64,000 nt of DNA from Bombyx mori (lineage: Eukaryota > Arthropoda > Insecta > Lepidoptera > Bombycidae): the NCBI RefSeq assembly GCF_030269925.1, contig NC_085116.1, forward strand, positions 10,354,001 to 10,418,000, given 5' to 3'. Below the pieces are notes generated by a model. That model made no database searches. It saw nothing but the letters and a program-made list of their open reading frames with translations, and had not been told where the DNA came from. A program made the translations under genes and the position numbers. Shown piece by piece: positions 36,526 through 48,449 of this stretch. Every line of letters begins with the position of its first letter. Positions within the stretch are counted from its first letter, which is position 1.

Positions 36526-36786
36526 AAAAATCAAACCCGCAAAATTATAATTTGCGTAATTACTGGTGGTAGGACTGGTGGACCTCTTGTGAGTCCGCGC
36601 GGGTGGTACCACCGCCCTGCCTATTTCTGCCGTGAAGCAGTAATGCGTTGTAACTATACTGAGATCTTAGAACTTATATCTCAAGGCGGGTGGCGAATTT
36701 ACATTGTAAATGTCTATGGGCTCCAGTAACCACTTAACACCAGGTGGGCTGTGAGCTCGTCCACACATATAAGCAATAAAAAAAAG
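36526..36786 (+). mobile_element. Bm1-type SINE, 5'-truncated
   Basis: Plus-orientation copy from AAATCAAACCCGCAAAATTA to the A run; a small duplication (TAGGACTGGTGGACC) and a deletion of the TTTCGGTTTGAAGGGTGG block are visible. Confidence 0.87.
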
Positions 36787-38560
36787 TTATGACCAAGTTT
36801 TATGTTAATAAAAGTAACATCATTTATTAAGTAGATAACATTTCTATATGCAAAACGCTCTGGTAGGCCAGTGGTGTCATACATGTTTGTTCTGCAAGAA
36901 ACCATTGGTTCGAAGCTGAAAATTACTCTGATAATTATAATGTAAATCGTGAAGCATGATGTTCACGAGTGCTCAAGTTTGATAGCCTGTTAGCAATTTA
37001 TTTCCCTTGTCATACAAGACAAGTAGTACCGTTTTTGCTTAAGCCGCTTGTGTTCTTTAACGCAGGGAAACCAAAAAATTTTTTTTGGTACAATTTTCCT
37101 TACTAGGAAAGGCAAGGGGATCTAAGCCCATACAGCCTTGAAACCAAAAAGAGATAGAACAAAAAATTGCATCACGTAAACGAGTAAAAGGTTAATGATT
37201 ATTTACCTGCTCCATCAAGTCTCCATATGAAATGTTTGCGTGTGTGATTGTTTGCAATTGTCCTACAATTTACTAGCCAAATATTACACCTCTTGTTTTA
37301 GCATCACAAAACTACGTGAGTTTATAAACATTACTTGAGATCTGACCTCAATACACTAATATTAAAATTTATTCACTGAACGAAGCGGCAAAGCTCCGAC
37401 GTGACGTACTTTGTAGGAATTGAATGATCTTCGTATTACTTCTAATCGAAATTAGCATAGAGTAATTACAAGAATACAAATATTGAAGTATTTATGCTTA
37501 GAATAAATTAAAATATTCACGGCTATTAATGAGTACATGAGTTTGAACAGCAAGGTAACCGACTTTGGTGATCGTAAGCTTCTCTCGACCGTCACTATTA
37601 GATTCATTACGTAAATGGACCACACCCTTTGAATCGCGAGTGATATTCCCTTCACATTGTCAAGTGTCATTGAACCGGCAAACATTCGCTGTGTCTTTAA
37701 AGAATGCAAGGACGCCGATGATGATGTTTCTTGAATTGTTCCGAATCGGTTCTCTAGCCTAGCAGCGCACATCGCTTCACTCACTCGGTCACAAAGCTAA
37801 TTAGCGGCCATGCGTTGCGCGATTTCTGTTTGCACTTAAAAATAAATACAAACAATTTCGAAATATGCTTTTAAGCCTCGTGACTACAAACGTTGGAGCA
37901 AAACGGTATTTATGCACGTTCATTTTATTGCGCTCCGTGCGGAAAATTGTGCGATGAGTGTAATGAACTCAATCAAGGATACTATTTACTTATCCACATT
38001 AAAGCTGTGCTTACGATATATTTGTGTGAGAATCAATAATTAAGAGAAGTCAAAGCCCTAGACGTAATAAATACTATTATCATTGACGTTGGTTTGGATG
38101 CAACCATGTATGTAGGTATGCATGTATGCAATGATTCGCGTGATAAATTCTCAACATAAGAGGCACACGGTCGGATATCTATAATTTCAATTTTAAATAG
38201 TTGTTATGCATTGAAGATAATCTGATCATTTTTTGGATAAACTATATTTGAATTATTGAGTTTTATATTATGGTCTAGACTCTGAGAAGATAAAAAATAG
38301 GATATTTTTGTTTTGTTTTTATTATAAATATATCGATATTAGTTCAAACAATAATGAATTACTCCACAAGTATTTTTTTAATTAATCACTAAGGAAGAGT
38401 TAATTGAGGTTATACCACTAAATTTTTACCACGTACGAACGAACTATGAGTTACCGTAAGGCGATTAACGAAAATTACAATATCTTGAAAAAGTGAAGCT
38501 TCCCTGATCTAACGAGTAAGAATATAATAATATTAATATAAGAATAAAATGATTCCGCTA
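36787..38560. other. AT-rich stretch without a supported gene
   Basis: No supported coding sequence. Near 37,080 is an imperfect T/A palindrome (AAAAAATTTTTTTT). The rest shows no recognised repeats. Confidence 0.5.
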
Positions 38561-38574
38561 GGTTGTCGCAATTA

Positions 38575-38927
38575 GGATTGGATCCCGTCCTATTGTCAGG
38601 ACGGGTACCGGCGACGGCGAGCCTGCGGCGCGCATTGTGCGGTACCGTAGGTTTCGTGGAGTCGGAGTGGTGGAGCTCGATGGGGTTTAGTCGGTAGTCG
38701 GTTTTGCGGGGCGGGTCCTGCGTGGTAGACGCCGCGCAGCGCCTCGCGCGCCTTTCTCAAGGCGTAGTCTCCCGGTAGGAATTGGAAGAAGAGGAGGACT
38801 TTGGTCCTCCTCTTCTCCCTCTTCTTCTCTGGAGGCGCCGGAGTCCGACATAACCCGGTCTATTAAAAAACCCCTCTCGACCGGGTATCCGTAAATGGAT
38901 TCCCCAGCGTTAAAAAAAAAAAAAAAA
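38575..38927 (+). mobile_element. Poly(A)-tailed retroinsert with perfect 14-bp target duplication
   Basis: GGTTGTCGCAATTA occurs at 38561-38574 and again at 38928-38941, right after a run of about 15 A. The 353-bp insert is GC-rich, unlike its surroundings. It holds a 13-bp perfect stem (AGAAGAGGAGGAC, loop TTTG) at 38787-38816. The plus strand has no recognisable protein. Probably the 5'-truncated 3' UTR of a LINE, or a processed RNA copy; the source is not known to me. Confidence 0.85.
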
Positions 38928-39052
38928 GGTTGTCGCAATTACTGGAAATTCGACTATAATTAATTGAAATTGTAAGTTTGTACACTATTATGAATGTATT
39001 TTATACTTCTATAATCACAAATCTCGCCAAGACTACACTATAAAAAATATTA

Positions 39053-39312
39053 ACAAAGACAAACAATATTTAATCTCAATTTGACAACAGTAGTATGTAT
39101 GCGTGTGTGCGTCAAATACATGGTATGCAGTGTGTGTAATGTTTTCTTTATTGATTTAATGTATCTTTTATGCATTATTTAAAAAAAATATTAGCATTGT
39201 GCACTTCTTCTCTATTTTCTCTATAAGTGGGGAAAATTTCATACTTCTCCGTTTGCGCAAATTTCGTAAAAAGAGATACAAAGTTTTTGCTTCACGTATT
39301 AATATATAGATA
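39053..39312 (-). repeat. Repeat family X, near full copy
   Basis: Reverse complement of the element at 41464-41760: ends at TTCACGTATTAATATATAGA on the plus strand and includes GAGAATATAGAG-like, AATGCATAAAAGATAC-like and GTGTGTGCGTCAAATACATG blocks. Non-coding. It could be a Helitron-related or other non-autonomous element. Confidence 0.6.
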
Positions 39313-41463
39313 AGGCGAATATATTAGGCACACAGGCAAAATGGTAATTCCATTTCTGACACAAAGAACGATTTCGGATGTATGTAAACAGGGACGGCCA
39401 ATTTACAACACAATTGAATTTTCGACTTTTCGTCTCAAGAAGGATGGTGGTGTTCAAGTTGCAATGTCTACGAATACTAGTAACCATTTAAAAGTTTGCC
39501 CAACAGCAATGAGCGCCCGTTTGCGTTAGTAAAACATAGACACAGACTTGAATCGACACACTTATTGGAAAACACATTTATTTACCAGCGGCAGCGTAAG
39601 TCCTGAGCAAATGCAAGATTATTTTTAGCACTGCAATCCTGGAAGCTTGTTACTCGATATATAAATAGCACGATAACAAAACTCTGACGTCCAGTAATTT
39701 CTAGACTATTGTGCAACAGCTGCCCACGATCGGGGTAAAAACCTAGCATGCATTGACCCTGGATCCTCCGGCTGGTCAACTACCTCTTTCGAGCTAACTA
39801 AAAATAAAAGGATACAAACATCTGCCAAGGAAACAGGCACTCTAGGCTGTACTTATAGGCGTAAGCGATAAAAAGGAATAAAAGTAACCGTGTCCAGCAT
39901 CCTGGGGAGACGTGGATACCCTACAGTGGTGGCGGTCGATTCCTGAACAACTTGTACATTTAAATGAGAACGGACATTTACGTCGTATGCGATCAGATGC
40001 GGTGTCCTCATTGACACGAGGGCCTCGTTAAGGTATCCATTGACTTAATGTTGAATATGTTTCGCTCCCTGCGATGAAGCTATTGACTTTAATTATCGAC
40101 GTTATTATGTTAGTAATGTGGCGAGCATTCCAACGCTACATGGGCGTGGAACCCGTTTGTGCGATTTGCTCTTGTAAAGATTGGAAATAATATATACGCA
40201 CGCTTTATAAGACGATAGGTACATATAGAAGAGTTTACAACGATGCATCAGTTATAAGGAAATGCGGTTCGTAATAGCCTGCAATGGTTTTACAAGGATT
40301 TTTTATTTTCTAGTCTAGACTAAGGTCAGGAGAGCTTTTAAATATACGAACACCGAACAAAAAATGCATTTGCACAAAAAAAGGATCATTTATGTTTTTT
40401 CGTCGCTTGGATACAGATTTTGGTTTTTCTGCCCTTCTCGGTTTATTCGTGTCGTTTGACGTAAATGTCCTTTTGAATGCTATGCGATCATTTGCGAGGG
40501 CGTCTACCTCGTGCTAACCTTGCATTGTGTCAGTAACACTGGTCGCTGGATAACTGGACCGTGGTCGAATGAGAATGGCTCAAACAGAAAATGCTTTCGG
40601 CTTTTCTAAGCATTGACGTTAATTATGAGGTAGTGCAAAGGTCTGGCATAAAATACCCTAGGCGAGATTGTAGTTCGAGAGTAATAATTCCGAAAATAAT
40701 CTTATGGATTTTGCCCACAATTTTTTTAAAAAAAGTGTGAATTCTGGGGCACATCATCAAGTAGGGCTAATCTAAATCGCATCGTGATTGTATCTATATC
40801 ATATGTCCAAAACCATTTAGGTACGAACTGTCAGTGGAAAAGACAGCAGTACTGTAATGAAATTAGCTGTGTTCTACTAAATTGCAATTCCTAACTTATA
40901 CATAGTATAGTGAGATGCGAAATTTATAAAAATTTTAAATTAAATTTCTAATTTAGACTTATCTTTGAATCAGTATTAAACTTTAGAAATGAGTTAGTAA
41001 GTGGGCAGCAGTACCTTCGCCGCTATTTCATAACAATGCCTTACTAGTTAACAAAAGTCAAGGCTTAATGTTACAAAATGGATATAATAAATTATATTCT
41101 CTATTATTTTAAAACTACTTAAATATCGAAACAAAAAGCCTTTAATGATAGTTCTTGGACATGTTTAGGAGTGTGGGTGTGCGTATTCATATCTGTGAAC
41201 GTAATTGCGTTTATTAATTAATTAAATCGGTGGCACGTGGTGAAGTCAATGCTTACATTAGTCGATAGTGGATATTGAGAGAATCGATCGTTGTGATTGG
41301 TTCGATAAGAGTAGCTCGGCCGATGACCGGCCTTCACAATTAGCGTTGCAGCCGCACGCTTGAGACTACGCGCGACCTCGCCCGCCCGTCTCGCGCTTAC
41401 AGATTCACTCTTGTGTACAGATAGATAGCTCTATGCGTGGTATCCTATTAATTTTTAAATAAA
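39313..41463. other. Intergenic stretch with a GC-rich island at 41,290-41,420
   Basis: No supported gene. The island (GCCGATGACCGGCC and following) is GC/CpG-rich just before repeat family X and could be a promoter. The rest is AT-rich to average. Confidence 0.35.
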
Positions 41464-41760
41464 TTATTATCTATATATTAATACGTGAAGCGAAAACTTT
41501 GTACCACTTTTTACGAAATTTGTGCGAACAGAGCAGTATGAAATTTCCCACAATTATAGAGACTATAGAGAAGGAGTGCAGAATGTTAATAATTTGTTAA
41601 ATTATGCATAAAAACTATATTAAATCAATAAAAAAAAATATTACACACACTACCACGTACTTGACACACACACGCATGGATATTATTTGTTTACTGTCAA
41701 ACTTTTCATAATGCATATTATAGTCTGTAGTCAAATTGAGAATAGATTAAATAATGTTTG
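41464..41760 (+). repeat. Repeat family X, near full copy
   Basis: Starts after an A with TCTATATATTAATACGTGAA, then CTTTGTACC, AGTATGAAATTTCCCACA, AATCAATAAAAAAAAATATT and ACACACACGCATG. Matches 39053-39312 in inverse orientation and the stub at 31271. The right end is uncertain. Confidence 0.6.
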
Positions 41761-42520
41761 TCTATATGAATATTTGTCTAAAGTGTAGTTTTGGCGAAAT
41801 CTGTGATTATTGAAGTATAATAAATAATCTTTGACGATAGAATCATAATAGTGTAGAAACTTATAATTTGAATTAATTACTGTCGAATTTCGACTACCGG
41901 GGTGGGGTACCTCTAGTCCACTATAACGTTGTGAATTGTCACCAAATGTATTCAACTGGAAATACCGAATTTTTGTTTTGTATCGTATCGATTATGATTG
42001 ACGTGATTTGCGTCAATTGTTTTAGGACATTATCGGCGAATGTAAATAATGTTACTAATATGTTTGTTTATGTGATAAAACAGTGCGGTCATCAAAATAT
42101 TTTCCTATCTATTTTTGGATCACAGTTTAGCATGCTATCGTAAAATTGTATGCACACTATCTAATTACTCTATTTTCCTTATTCGATGCGTGTTTGTTTC
42201 GGCTTTAATCGATATATCTACATCGAATTACAAGTCAACATCCGTAAGACGCAAAAACGTAATAATGGAGGAAAATAGATTGGACGACATTTTATCTTAC
42301 TTGATGTAGTAGTATGTAGTATAGATGATGATGATGTACAGGGTGTAGTTAACTAAAACAAATGCTATACGCTGATGGTATTCCAAGCTCACACGAGTTG
42401 TTACATATAAGCGTCTTATCTATAATTCTATTGTGAAGTTAACCATCTTTTCGGGTTTCTGTGTAAAAGTAGGGCAATCGTTCACAACATAATTTTGACA
42501 ATATAAAATTGAATCTTTTG
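41761..42520. other. AT-rich stretch; segment resembling 45,830-45,960
   Basis: The stretch at about 42,120-42,240 (TTTAGCATGCTATCGTAAAA ... TTTCGGCTTTAATCGATATA) resembles 45,840-45,935 (TTTAGCATGTTATCGCAAAT ... TTTCGGTTTCAATTGG), so an old repeat or duplication. A GATGATGATG run is at 42,325. Confidence 0.4.
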
Positions 42521-42943
42521 AAGTCATCGTGGCCTAAAGGATAAGACGTCCGGTGCACTCGTATCCCAGTGCTCGAATCCCCCAGGAGGGTACCAATTTT
42601 TCTAATGAAATAGGTACTTGACAAATGTTCATGATTGACTTCCATGGTGAAGGAATAACGTCGTGTAATAAAAATCAAACCGGCAAAATTCTAATTTGCG
42701 TACTTAATGGTGGTAGGACCTCTTGTGGGTCCGCAAGGGTACCACCGTCCTGCCTATTTCTGTCGTGAGCCAGTAATGCGTTTCGGTTTGAAGGGTGGGG
42801 CAGCCGTTATACTGTAAAAACTGAGACCTTATATCTCATGATAGGTGGCGGCATTTACGTTGTAGATATTTATAGGCTCCGTTAACCACTTCACACCAGA
42901 TGGGCATTGCGCTCGTCCACCAATCTAAGCTATAAAAAAAAAA
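42521..42943 (+). mobile_element. Bm1-type SINE, near full length
   Basis: Head to tail copy: AAGTCATCGTGGCCTAAAGG with the A box, a shortened B-box region (GTGCTCGAATCCC), central blocks, and the A run. A deletion between the boxes removes part of the tRNA-like head. Confidence 0.9.
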
Positions 42944-43769
42944 CTTCGCCAATTTAGTAGTAAAGTCAAATGTTGTACTATTCTACATACACTTTTTTAT
43001 CCTTGCCCGCAGTGTAACACAAATAGAAATCAGCTGACGTGCGAGGTCAATAGTATCATGTGACGCGAGGGCACCCACTGACAGCTGCCTTAAATTTGCA
43101 AGCTATTTAAATATATCAATAGCCTAACTTAACAAAGTAAATTTAATTTCACGTTCATAGTGAGTTAGCATTAATATTATTGCATAGGATTCGGTTTCCA
43201 TACAATCTAAATGTCACATTCTTATTGATTTTTATTATTTATGCATTAGCATTTGGACTAACTTATAACATAATATATGTATGTTATATAATATATATAA
43301 GCTGTAATTTTTTATAAAGTCTGTAATTATTCTTTCTTCTTTCTTAGGTAACCTAATAAGAATAATAATTAATTATTGGAATGACGTTCCTTATGGGACG
43401 ATGCGGAGGGGTACCCTAACTGGGAAGAAACGTCCGTAACGTAAGATTTTTATTATTTATGTATAGTCTTAATATGATGGCTATAGATATGCTGTTTCTA
43501 TGTATATTAATATTACATATTTTTTATAAATCATTGTGAATAAAATAAAGTTGAAAACTTTGTAAAGTAGTTTATATTTTATTTTTATCATTAAAAAAAT
43601 CACAATAAAAAATGTATACCCGAATAATTATTTTCTTTAGACCTCGAATAGAACTTAAAATTAATATTTTTATAATAAGGAACTTTGTTCCTATCCGGTG
43701 ACCCACGACACCACACATTTTTTATTTATTTATTATAATTTAATTATTATCAAAATACGCTACAATTTG
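42944..43769. other. AT-rich stretch with possible repeat ends
   Basis: Two short similar blocks, GGAATGACGTTCCTTATGGG near 43,380 and GGAACTTTGTTCCTATCCGG near 43,680, stand out from AT-rich DNA. I suspect transposon ends but cannot name a family. Confidence 0.3.
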
Positions 43770-43972
43770 AAAACGATCGTTTGCCTACAAGGGCAATAAA
43801 AAAAAAACGAATGATTTGTTTTTGAGACTCAATCTAATTTCTCACTATAATGACTGGGTAGACGAAGGTGGAAGAAATGTTCCACATTCATTGGTGATGT
43901 CCATTAGCATTGGTGACCACTCACCATTAGGTGGGCTATGTGTTCTCCTACCTATTAAGACGATAAAAAAAG
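43770..43972 (+). mobile_element. Two LINE 3'-tail remnants
   Basis: GATCGTTTGCCTACAAGGGC plus AATAAAAAAAAAA at 43770-43807 equals the last bases of the LINE tail. A second, diverged tail follows at about 43,885-43,972 (GGTGACCACTCACCATTAGG, GACGATAAAAAA). Confidence 0.5.
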
Positions 43973-46154
43973 TCAGATTTATGTTATGTCAACGTAAAAC
44001 CATATATCAGATATAACATTAATTAAGCCCCATCCATTCATTTTCACTTTCCCTCACGGTCAAGAATCAAGTATCCCAGTGATGTCCCGTTAACATATGT
44101 ACAAATACACTTAATGTTCATTATTTATTACGAAGTTAGCGCAGATGACGAGACTCTGACACCTTGTAACTCACAAAAGCTTACAATCAAATGGGTCAAC
44201 ACGATATTAACATCACAGTTGACGTCGCGCGACAGTTGATAATGTAAGTTGATCAGAAACACAATATTAACGGAAACTTCATATGTAATTCATCGTTGAC
44301 TGACTCAACCATACGATTAAACAGCATGATACTTACTGGTGATTGGACTGATTGGGCATATGGGAACACGCCCGAATAACTGCTACCTTCCTACCGATAC
44401 ATGCCGTCATAAGACCTTCGATTTCCTGTCTGCTGGCTACAGTCGTCAGGAGGTGAGTCATGTAATACAATAATGTTGTTTTAACTGTCGAATGCTTTTA
44501 TATTTGTTAGGATAACCAATAGCCATTGCGATGTGTAGCAATATGGGGTCATAATAAAAATTTTATTACAAAAAAATATTTCATTTTTTCTTTATATTAT
44601 ATGAAAAATTTATTACTACAGCTTGCCTTAGTTTATACATCGAAAAAGTAGAATTTCAAGAGTATGAAGCTCAATCATAATGATCTCAAAATGATCCATT
44701 AATGATCCCAACCCCTTGTGCCGGTTAAGAATTAAAATACCCACTTTCTCCTAAAAAATCGACATTGTCAATCTTATGGAATGTTTTAGGAACACTTACC
44801 GTAACATATTCTTTAAAAGAGAGCCTAATTGAAAAGAGAGTTTGGGACTAAACAACACCAAAGTGTTGTTCACTCCTCAAAGTTCAACTTAAGATCACTT
44901 AATTTATTAAGTGTTCAATACTTAATATCAAAATGAACACATTTTAACATTATCGGTTAAGTGATAAGAAGTACGTCTTTTATAAGAAAGAATTCCTTTT
45001 TTATTTTATAATACGCGATGCGGTTCTGGATGCTATAATTATTTCCCTAGATACGTGCGTATTTCCCTAGATACCTTATGCTTTCAGGTAGAATGTCTTC
45101 GGGTTATTTCCTTTTCTGCTTCCATTGCCCCTTTAGTGTGTATACTGAGTGAACAGTCATATTTTTTGTCACAGAGAGGGGTTTTATTATAAAGATACCA
45201 ATAACCCGTTATACAAACATTCGATTGATCCGAAGCAGATGAATATTTAAAAAAAAATGCACCTGGCTCCATATCTTCTTTCATCGAAAACAGTATTTAT
45301 CTGAAAAAAAAAAGTATGTTTCGGCTTTATTATTACCCCACTCCATTTTAATGTCACACGCACATTTCAAAAAGATCGGCGCGAAAATGTGGCATATGTC
45401 ATATGAGAGTGACAGCTTTCTAAATCAAATGGAACGTTTTTCTTAATTGTAAATTATTTACAGCCAAAGTGCAACTGTATAGGTAGGTTATAAATTAAAT
45501 ACTAAAATTCTATAATAAATATTTACAGGAGCAATATTAGATTTTAGAAATATTACATAGCAATATTAAATTAGAGCAATTTATGGACCATTAAAATTAA
45601 ATGTAAAAAGTACTTAAACAATTTAGCCAAATTTACGACGTAATTGGGCTAGAAATAAATAATAAATAAATGAGATTGTAATAATTTTTCAGATAGACAC
45701 TGACTCCGACCGAAAATAAAACTGAAGCCCGTGGTATGTATTTATAGAGCTAAATAGGCAATTAAAAGTTTTATTATTTATTCCATTTATTTAACTTGGT
45801 GTTTTGCTTACTGAATGCGTCATAGACAGTCAACGACTTTTTAGCATTTAGCATGTTATCGCAAATTCTTATGCATTCTGTTTTATAGTTACATATTCCT
45901 TATTAGTTTCGGTTTCAATTGGTAATTATATCGATTTCTAATTTGACAATGTGTGGTAATCAAAAAACCACGTGATGGAAAAATCAACAAAACAAGTGAT
46001 CAAGAATCATCCGCCTATACCGATACCGCCATTTTTGCCATAGGTAGGGACAAAAAGTACCATAACCGGGGGAATATGATTTTTAAGATTTTTAATAAGT
46101 AAAATTGAATCTAAAAAGAAAGTCACCGATGATATGTATGTATTGTGAAAGGAC
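43973..46154. other. AT-rich stretch without a supported gene
   Basis: A donor-like CAGGAGGTGAGTCATG at about 44,450 follows an open stretch (MGTRPNNCYLPTDTCRHKTF and on), but I do not recognise it and suspect repeat-derived DNA. Confidence 0.4.
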
Positions 46155-46270
46155 ACAGATAGCTATTTCTGTTGTGAAAAAGGTGTATTTTACGGTTTTT
46201 AAACGGTAGGAAAACCGTTATAGATTGAAACCTCGAATTGACACCTTATGGTGGGTGGCGGTATTCATGT
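46155..46270 (+). mobile_element. Very diverged Bm1-type SINE fragment
   Basis: Traces in order: TAGCTATTTCTGTTGTGAAA, GAAACCTCGAATTGACACCT and GGTGGGTGGCGGTATTCATG. Old. Confidence 0.5.
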
Positions 46271-46419
46271 CGCAGTGTGACTACACATCTAATTACCTAT
46301 TGCAGAAAAAACATAGTAAATATACAAACGTTGACTCGGCCAGTGGTTCTTTTGTTCTAGTATTCCATATGTTCTGTTGAACTGATTCAAATAACACCGT
46401 CATCTTTATCCTTCATCCT

Positions 46420-46965
46420 TCTTCAAACAAGGCTTTAAGAAAGCTGTCCGGGAAGCACCGGTTTGGCTGCGTCTCTCGAATTACAAAGAACCATGGTATC
46501 CTTTTATAACTGCCCATCAGTTGGGGCGTATAGTTCTCTGCCTCCGAAAGCGTATAGCGAAATGAGAAAAAAATACAAGCTCCTGAGTACATTGGTCAGG
46601 GTAAAATAGCGAAGACGTGAATGGACCCAACAAGTTTGCGGGATTTCGCGATGTAAAAACTGGTATTAGCTCGGATGAAAAATACGCGCCCGACATTAAC
46701 GTACAAACCCATACTATATGGAGCAACTGCGTTCATCCACAGTGGGTTTCCAGAGGTATTTTTTGCCACGTACCATCCGACTTTGGAATGAGCTCCCCTC
46801 CATGGTGTTTCCCGAGCGCTATGATATTGCGTGGTAGGCAGCGCTTTACCTACCGCAATATCAAGCAGGACATTACCCCTGGCATTGCTGAGGTCCATGG
46901 GCGACGAAAAACCATTAACCATCAGGTGGGCCGTATGCTCGTCTGCCTACAAGGGCAATAAATAA
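46420..46965 (+). mobile_element. Degraded LINE 3' end (family of 25061-27280), rearranged
   Basis: From about 46,700 the plus strand follows the last third of the LINE protein (ATCCACAGTGGGTTTCCAGA, GGAATGAGCTCCCCTCCATG, GTTTCCCGAGCGCTATGATA), then jumps by a deletion to GGTAGGCAGCG and the tail (GGTGGGCCGTATGCTCGTCT ... GGGCAATAAATAAA). A further remnant (CCTTCTTCAAACAAGGCTTT) lies at about 46,420. Inside the tail the stretch ACCTACCGCAATATCAAGCA seems to be an inserted inverted copy of the preceding bases. Confidence 0.75.
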
Positions 46966-46991
46966 ATCTATGGAATTTTAAAAACAATTCT

Positions 46992-47040
46992 ATGGATTCC
47001 AATGTTAGTCCCAAAAAGACTAACAAGGTATAGAATCCAT
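46992..47040. repeat. Nested palindrome
   Basis: Outer arms ATGGATTC (46992-46999) and GAATCCAT (47033-47040), inner arms GTTAGTC (47004-47010) and GACTAAC (47018-47024). Lies just downstream of the LINE tail and could form a two-step hairpin. Confidence 0.6.
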
Positions 47041-47899
47041 GGTTTTAAATTAGTCTATGTAATTATTTCTTATTTATACATTATTGGAGATACCAGCTTC
47101 ATGAGTTTTCTTAGAGCAACTAGCAGTAGAAAAAAACTGGATGTATATGAAGGGTAAAGGTGCGCAATGCAATAAATAATTATTAATGTATTGACTGAAA
47201 ACACTTAATAACCACAGTACATTAAAAACAAACAAAAGCATTCAATTAAATATATACATAAATATACACTGTATAAAACTAGTACATTAATATATATCAT
47301 TATGTATGCTAAATTAGACTAGAATTAATTTATACTTTTGCACTTAAAACCACAGGGAGTAATTTTATTAGTCCAATTTTTATTTGTCATTTATTTATTT
47401 ACTAACAGCATTACTGATTAAAAGCAATAAATGAAACTAAAGTTTCGATCTTAACGATTTAAAACAAAAACAAAAGTAGGTACCTTGACATTTACAGAGG
47501 TTAAGCAAAAAATAACAATAAAAACACGACAAGAATAACACTTCGGTTCAATTATTTATATAAGGAGCTGTTTAGAATAATGTATATATCTGGCCTCTTA
47601 AGATCGAAGCGAGATTTAAAATTATTCAACAAAAACATAAAGACCTCGTCAAAAATCGGATTTTGTAAAAAACAACTAGAATTAATTGAAGCCCCGCGAC
47701 GTACACTACGCTAATTTTTTGCCTAAAACCGCTTTTGTTTGTCAGTAACGTCATTGTCGTCATTCGGATGATCTACACAAATTTCAATTTAAAATCCCTG
47801 TTTTGTGGACCCGAATATTGAATTATTTATATTTCGTATCAGAAATGTCCTATTTTAAACAAATTCAGAGAGCAGTCGATAGGCGTCACTGCACGTGAC
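47041..47899. other. AT-rich upstream flank of phm
   Basis: AT-rich, no transposon recognised and no coding sequence. It may include distal regulatory sites of phm. Confidence 0.4.
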
Positions 47900-48400
47900 T
47901 GCTGGTGCGTCCGAATCTAATAGTTGTAGTTAACGTGGTGACGCTGCGCTCACTTCATACCGATTATTGGTCTCTACTACATATTTGGCTTACTCGTTTT
48001 AACGATACCCAACTAATATCAACTGTATCTATCAAGTGAGTGTATGATTAAAATTAAAGAATTACTATACTTTGCAAAAAATTGTCAGTCAGCTTCTTAA
48101 AAAAATTGTTAAAAAATTATTCATAAAAGAGTTTGGAATGGGTAGCATGACGTTTGCTGAATCATGTTATTTTTTGCATAGTTGGTAGTCCTGCTTCAAT
48201 AGTGTTGCCAGAGTAATAATTAATTTGTCACAAATTGATGTAATTGTACTTTAAATTAGTGGCATCAAAATCACAATCTTTGATATCACAATGTTATCAA
48301 TATAGAGTTTGCTTAATAAAGATGATAAGGTTTGTGAAATTGAAGACGAATTAAGTTTTATTTCATTTTTATATATATTTTTTTTATTTCAATACAGTTG
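47900..48400 (+). promoter_or_regulatory. Candidate phm promoter with a 5' untranslated exon and intron
   Basis: Upstream of the phm start there is a consensus-like donor (GTGAGT at 48036) and, about 360 bp later, a strong acceptor (long T tract then ACAG ending at 48400), 49 bp before the ATG. This would give a first untranslated exon ending at 48035 and a 5'-UTR intron of 365 bp. The sequence just before 48035 is less AT-rich than its surroundings (around 47880-47960). I cannot see a convincing TATA box. This is inference from splice-site look-alikes only. Confidence 0.3.
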
Positions 48401-48449
48401 CTTATTTAAAAAAAAAATGCTTTGTTATTTATTTTTAATTTAAGGTAAT

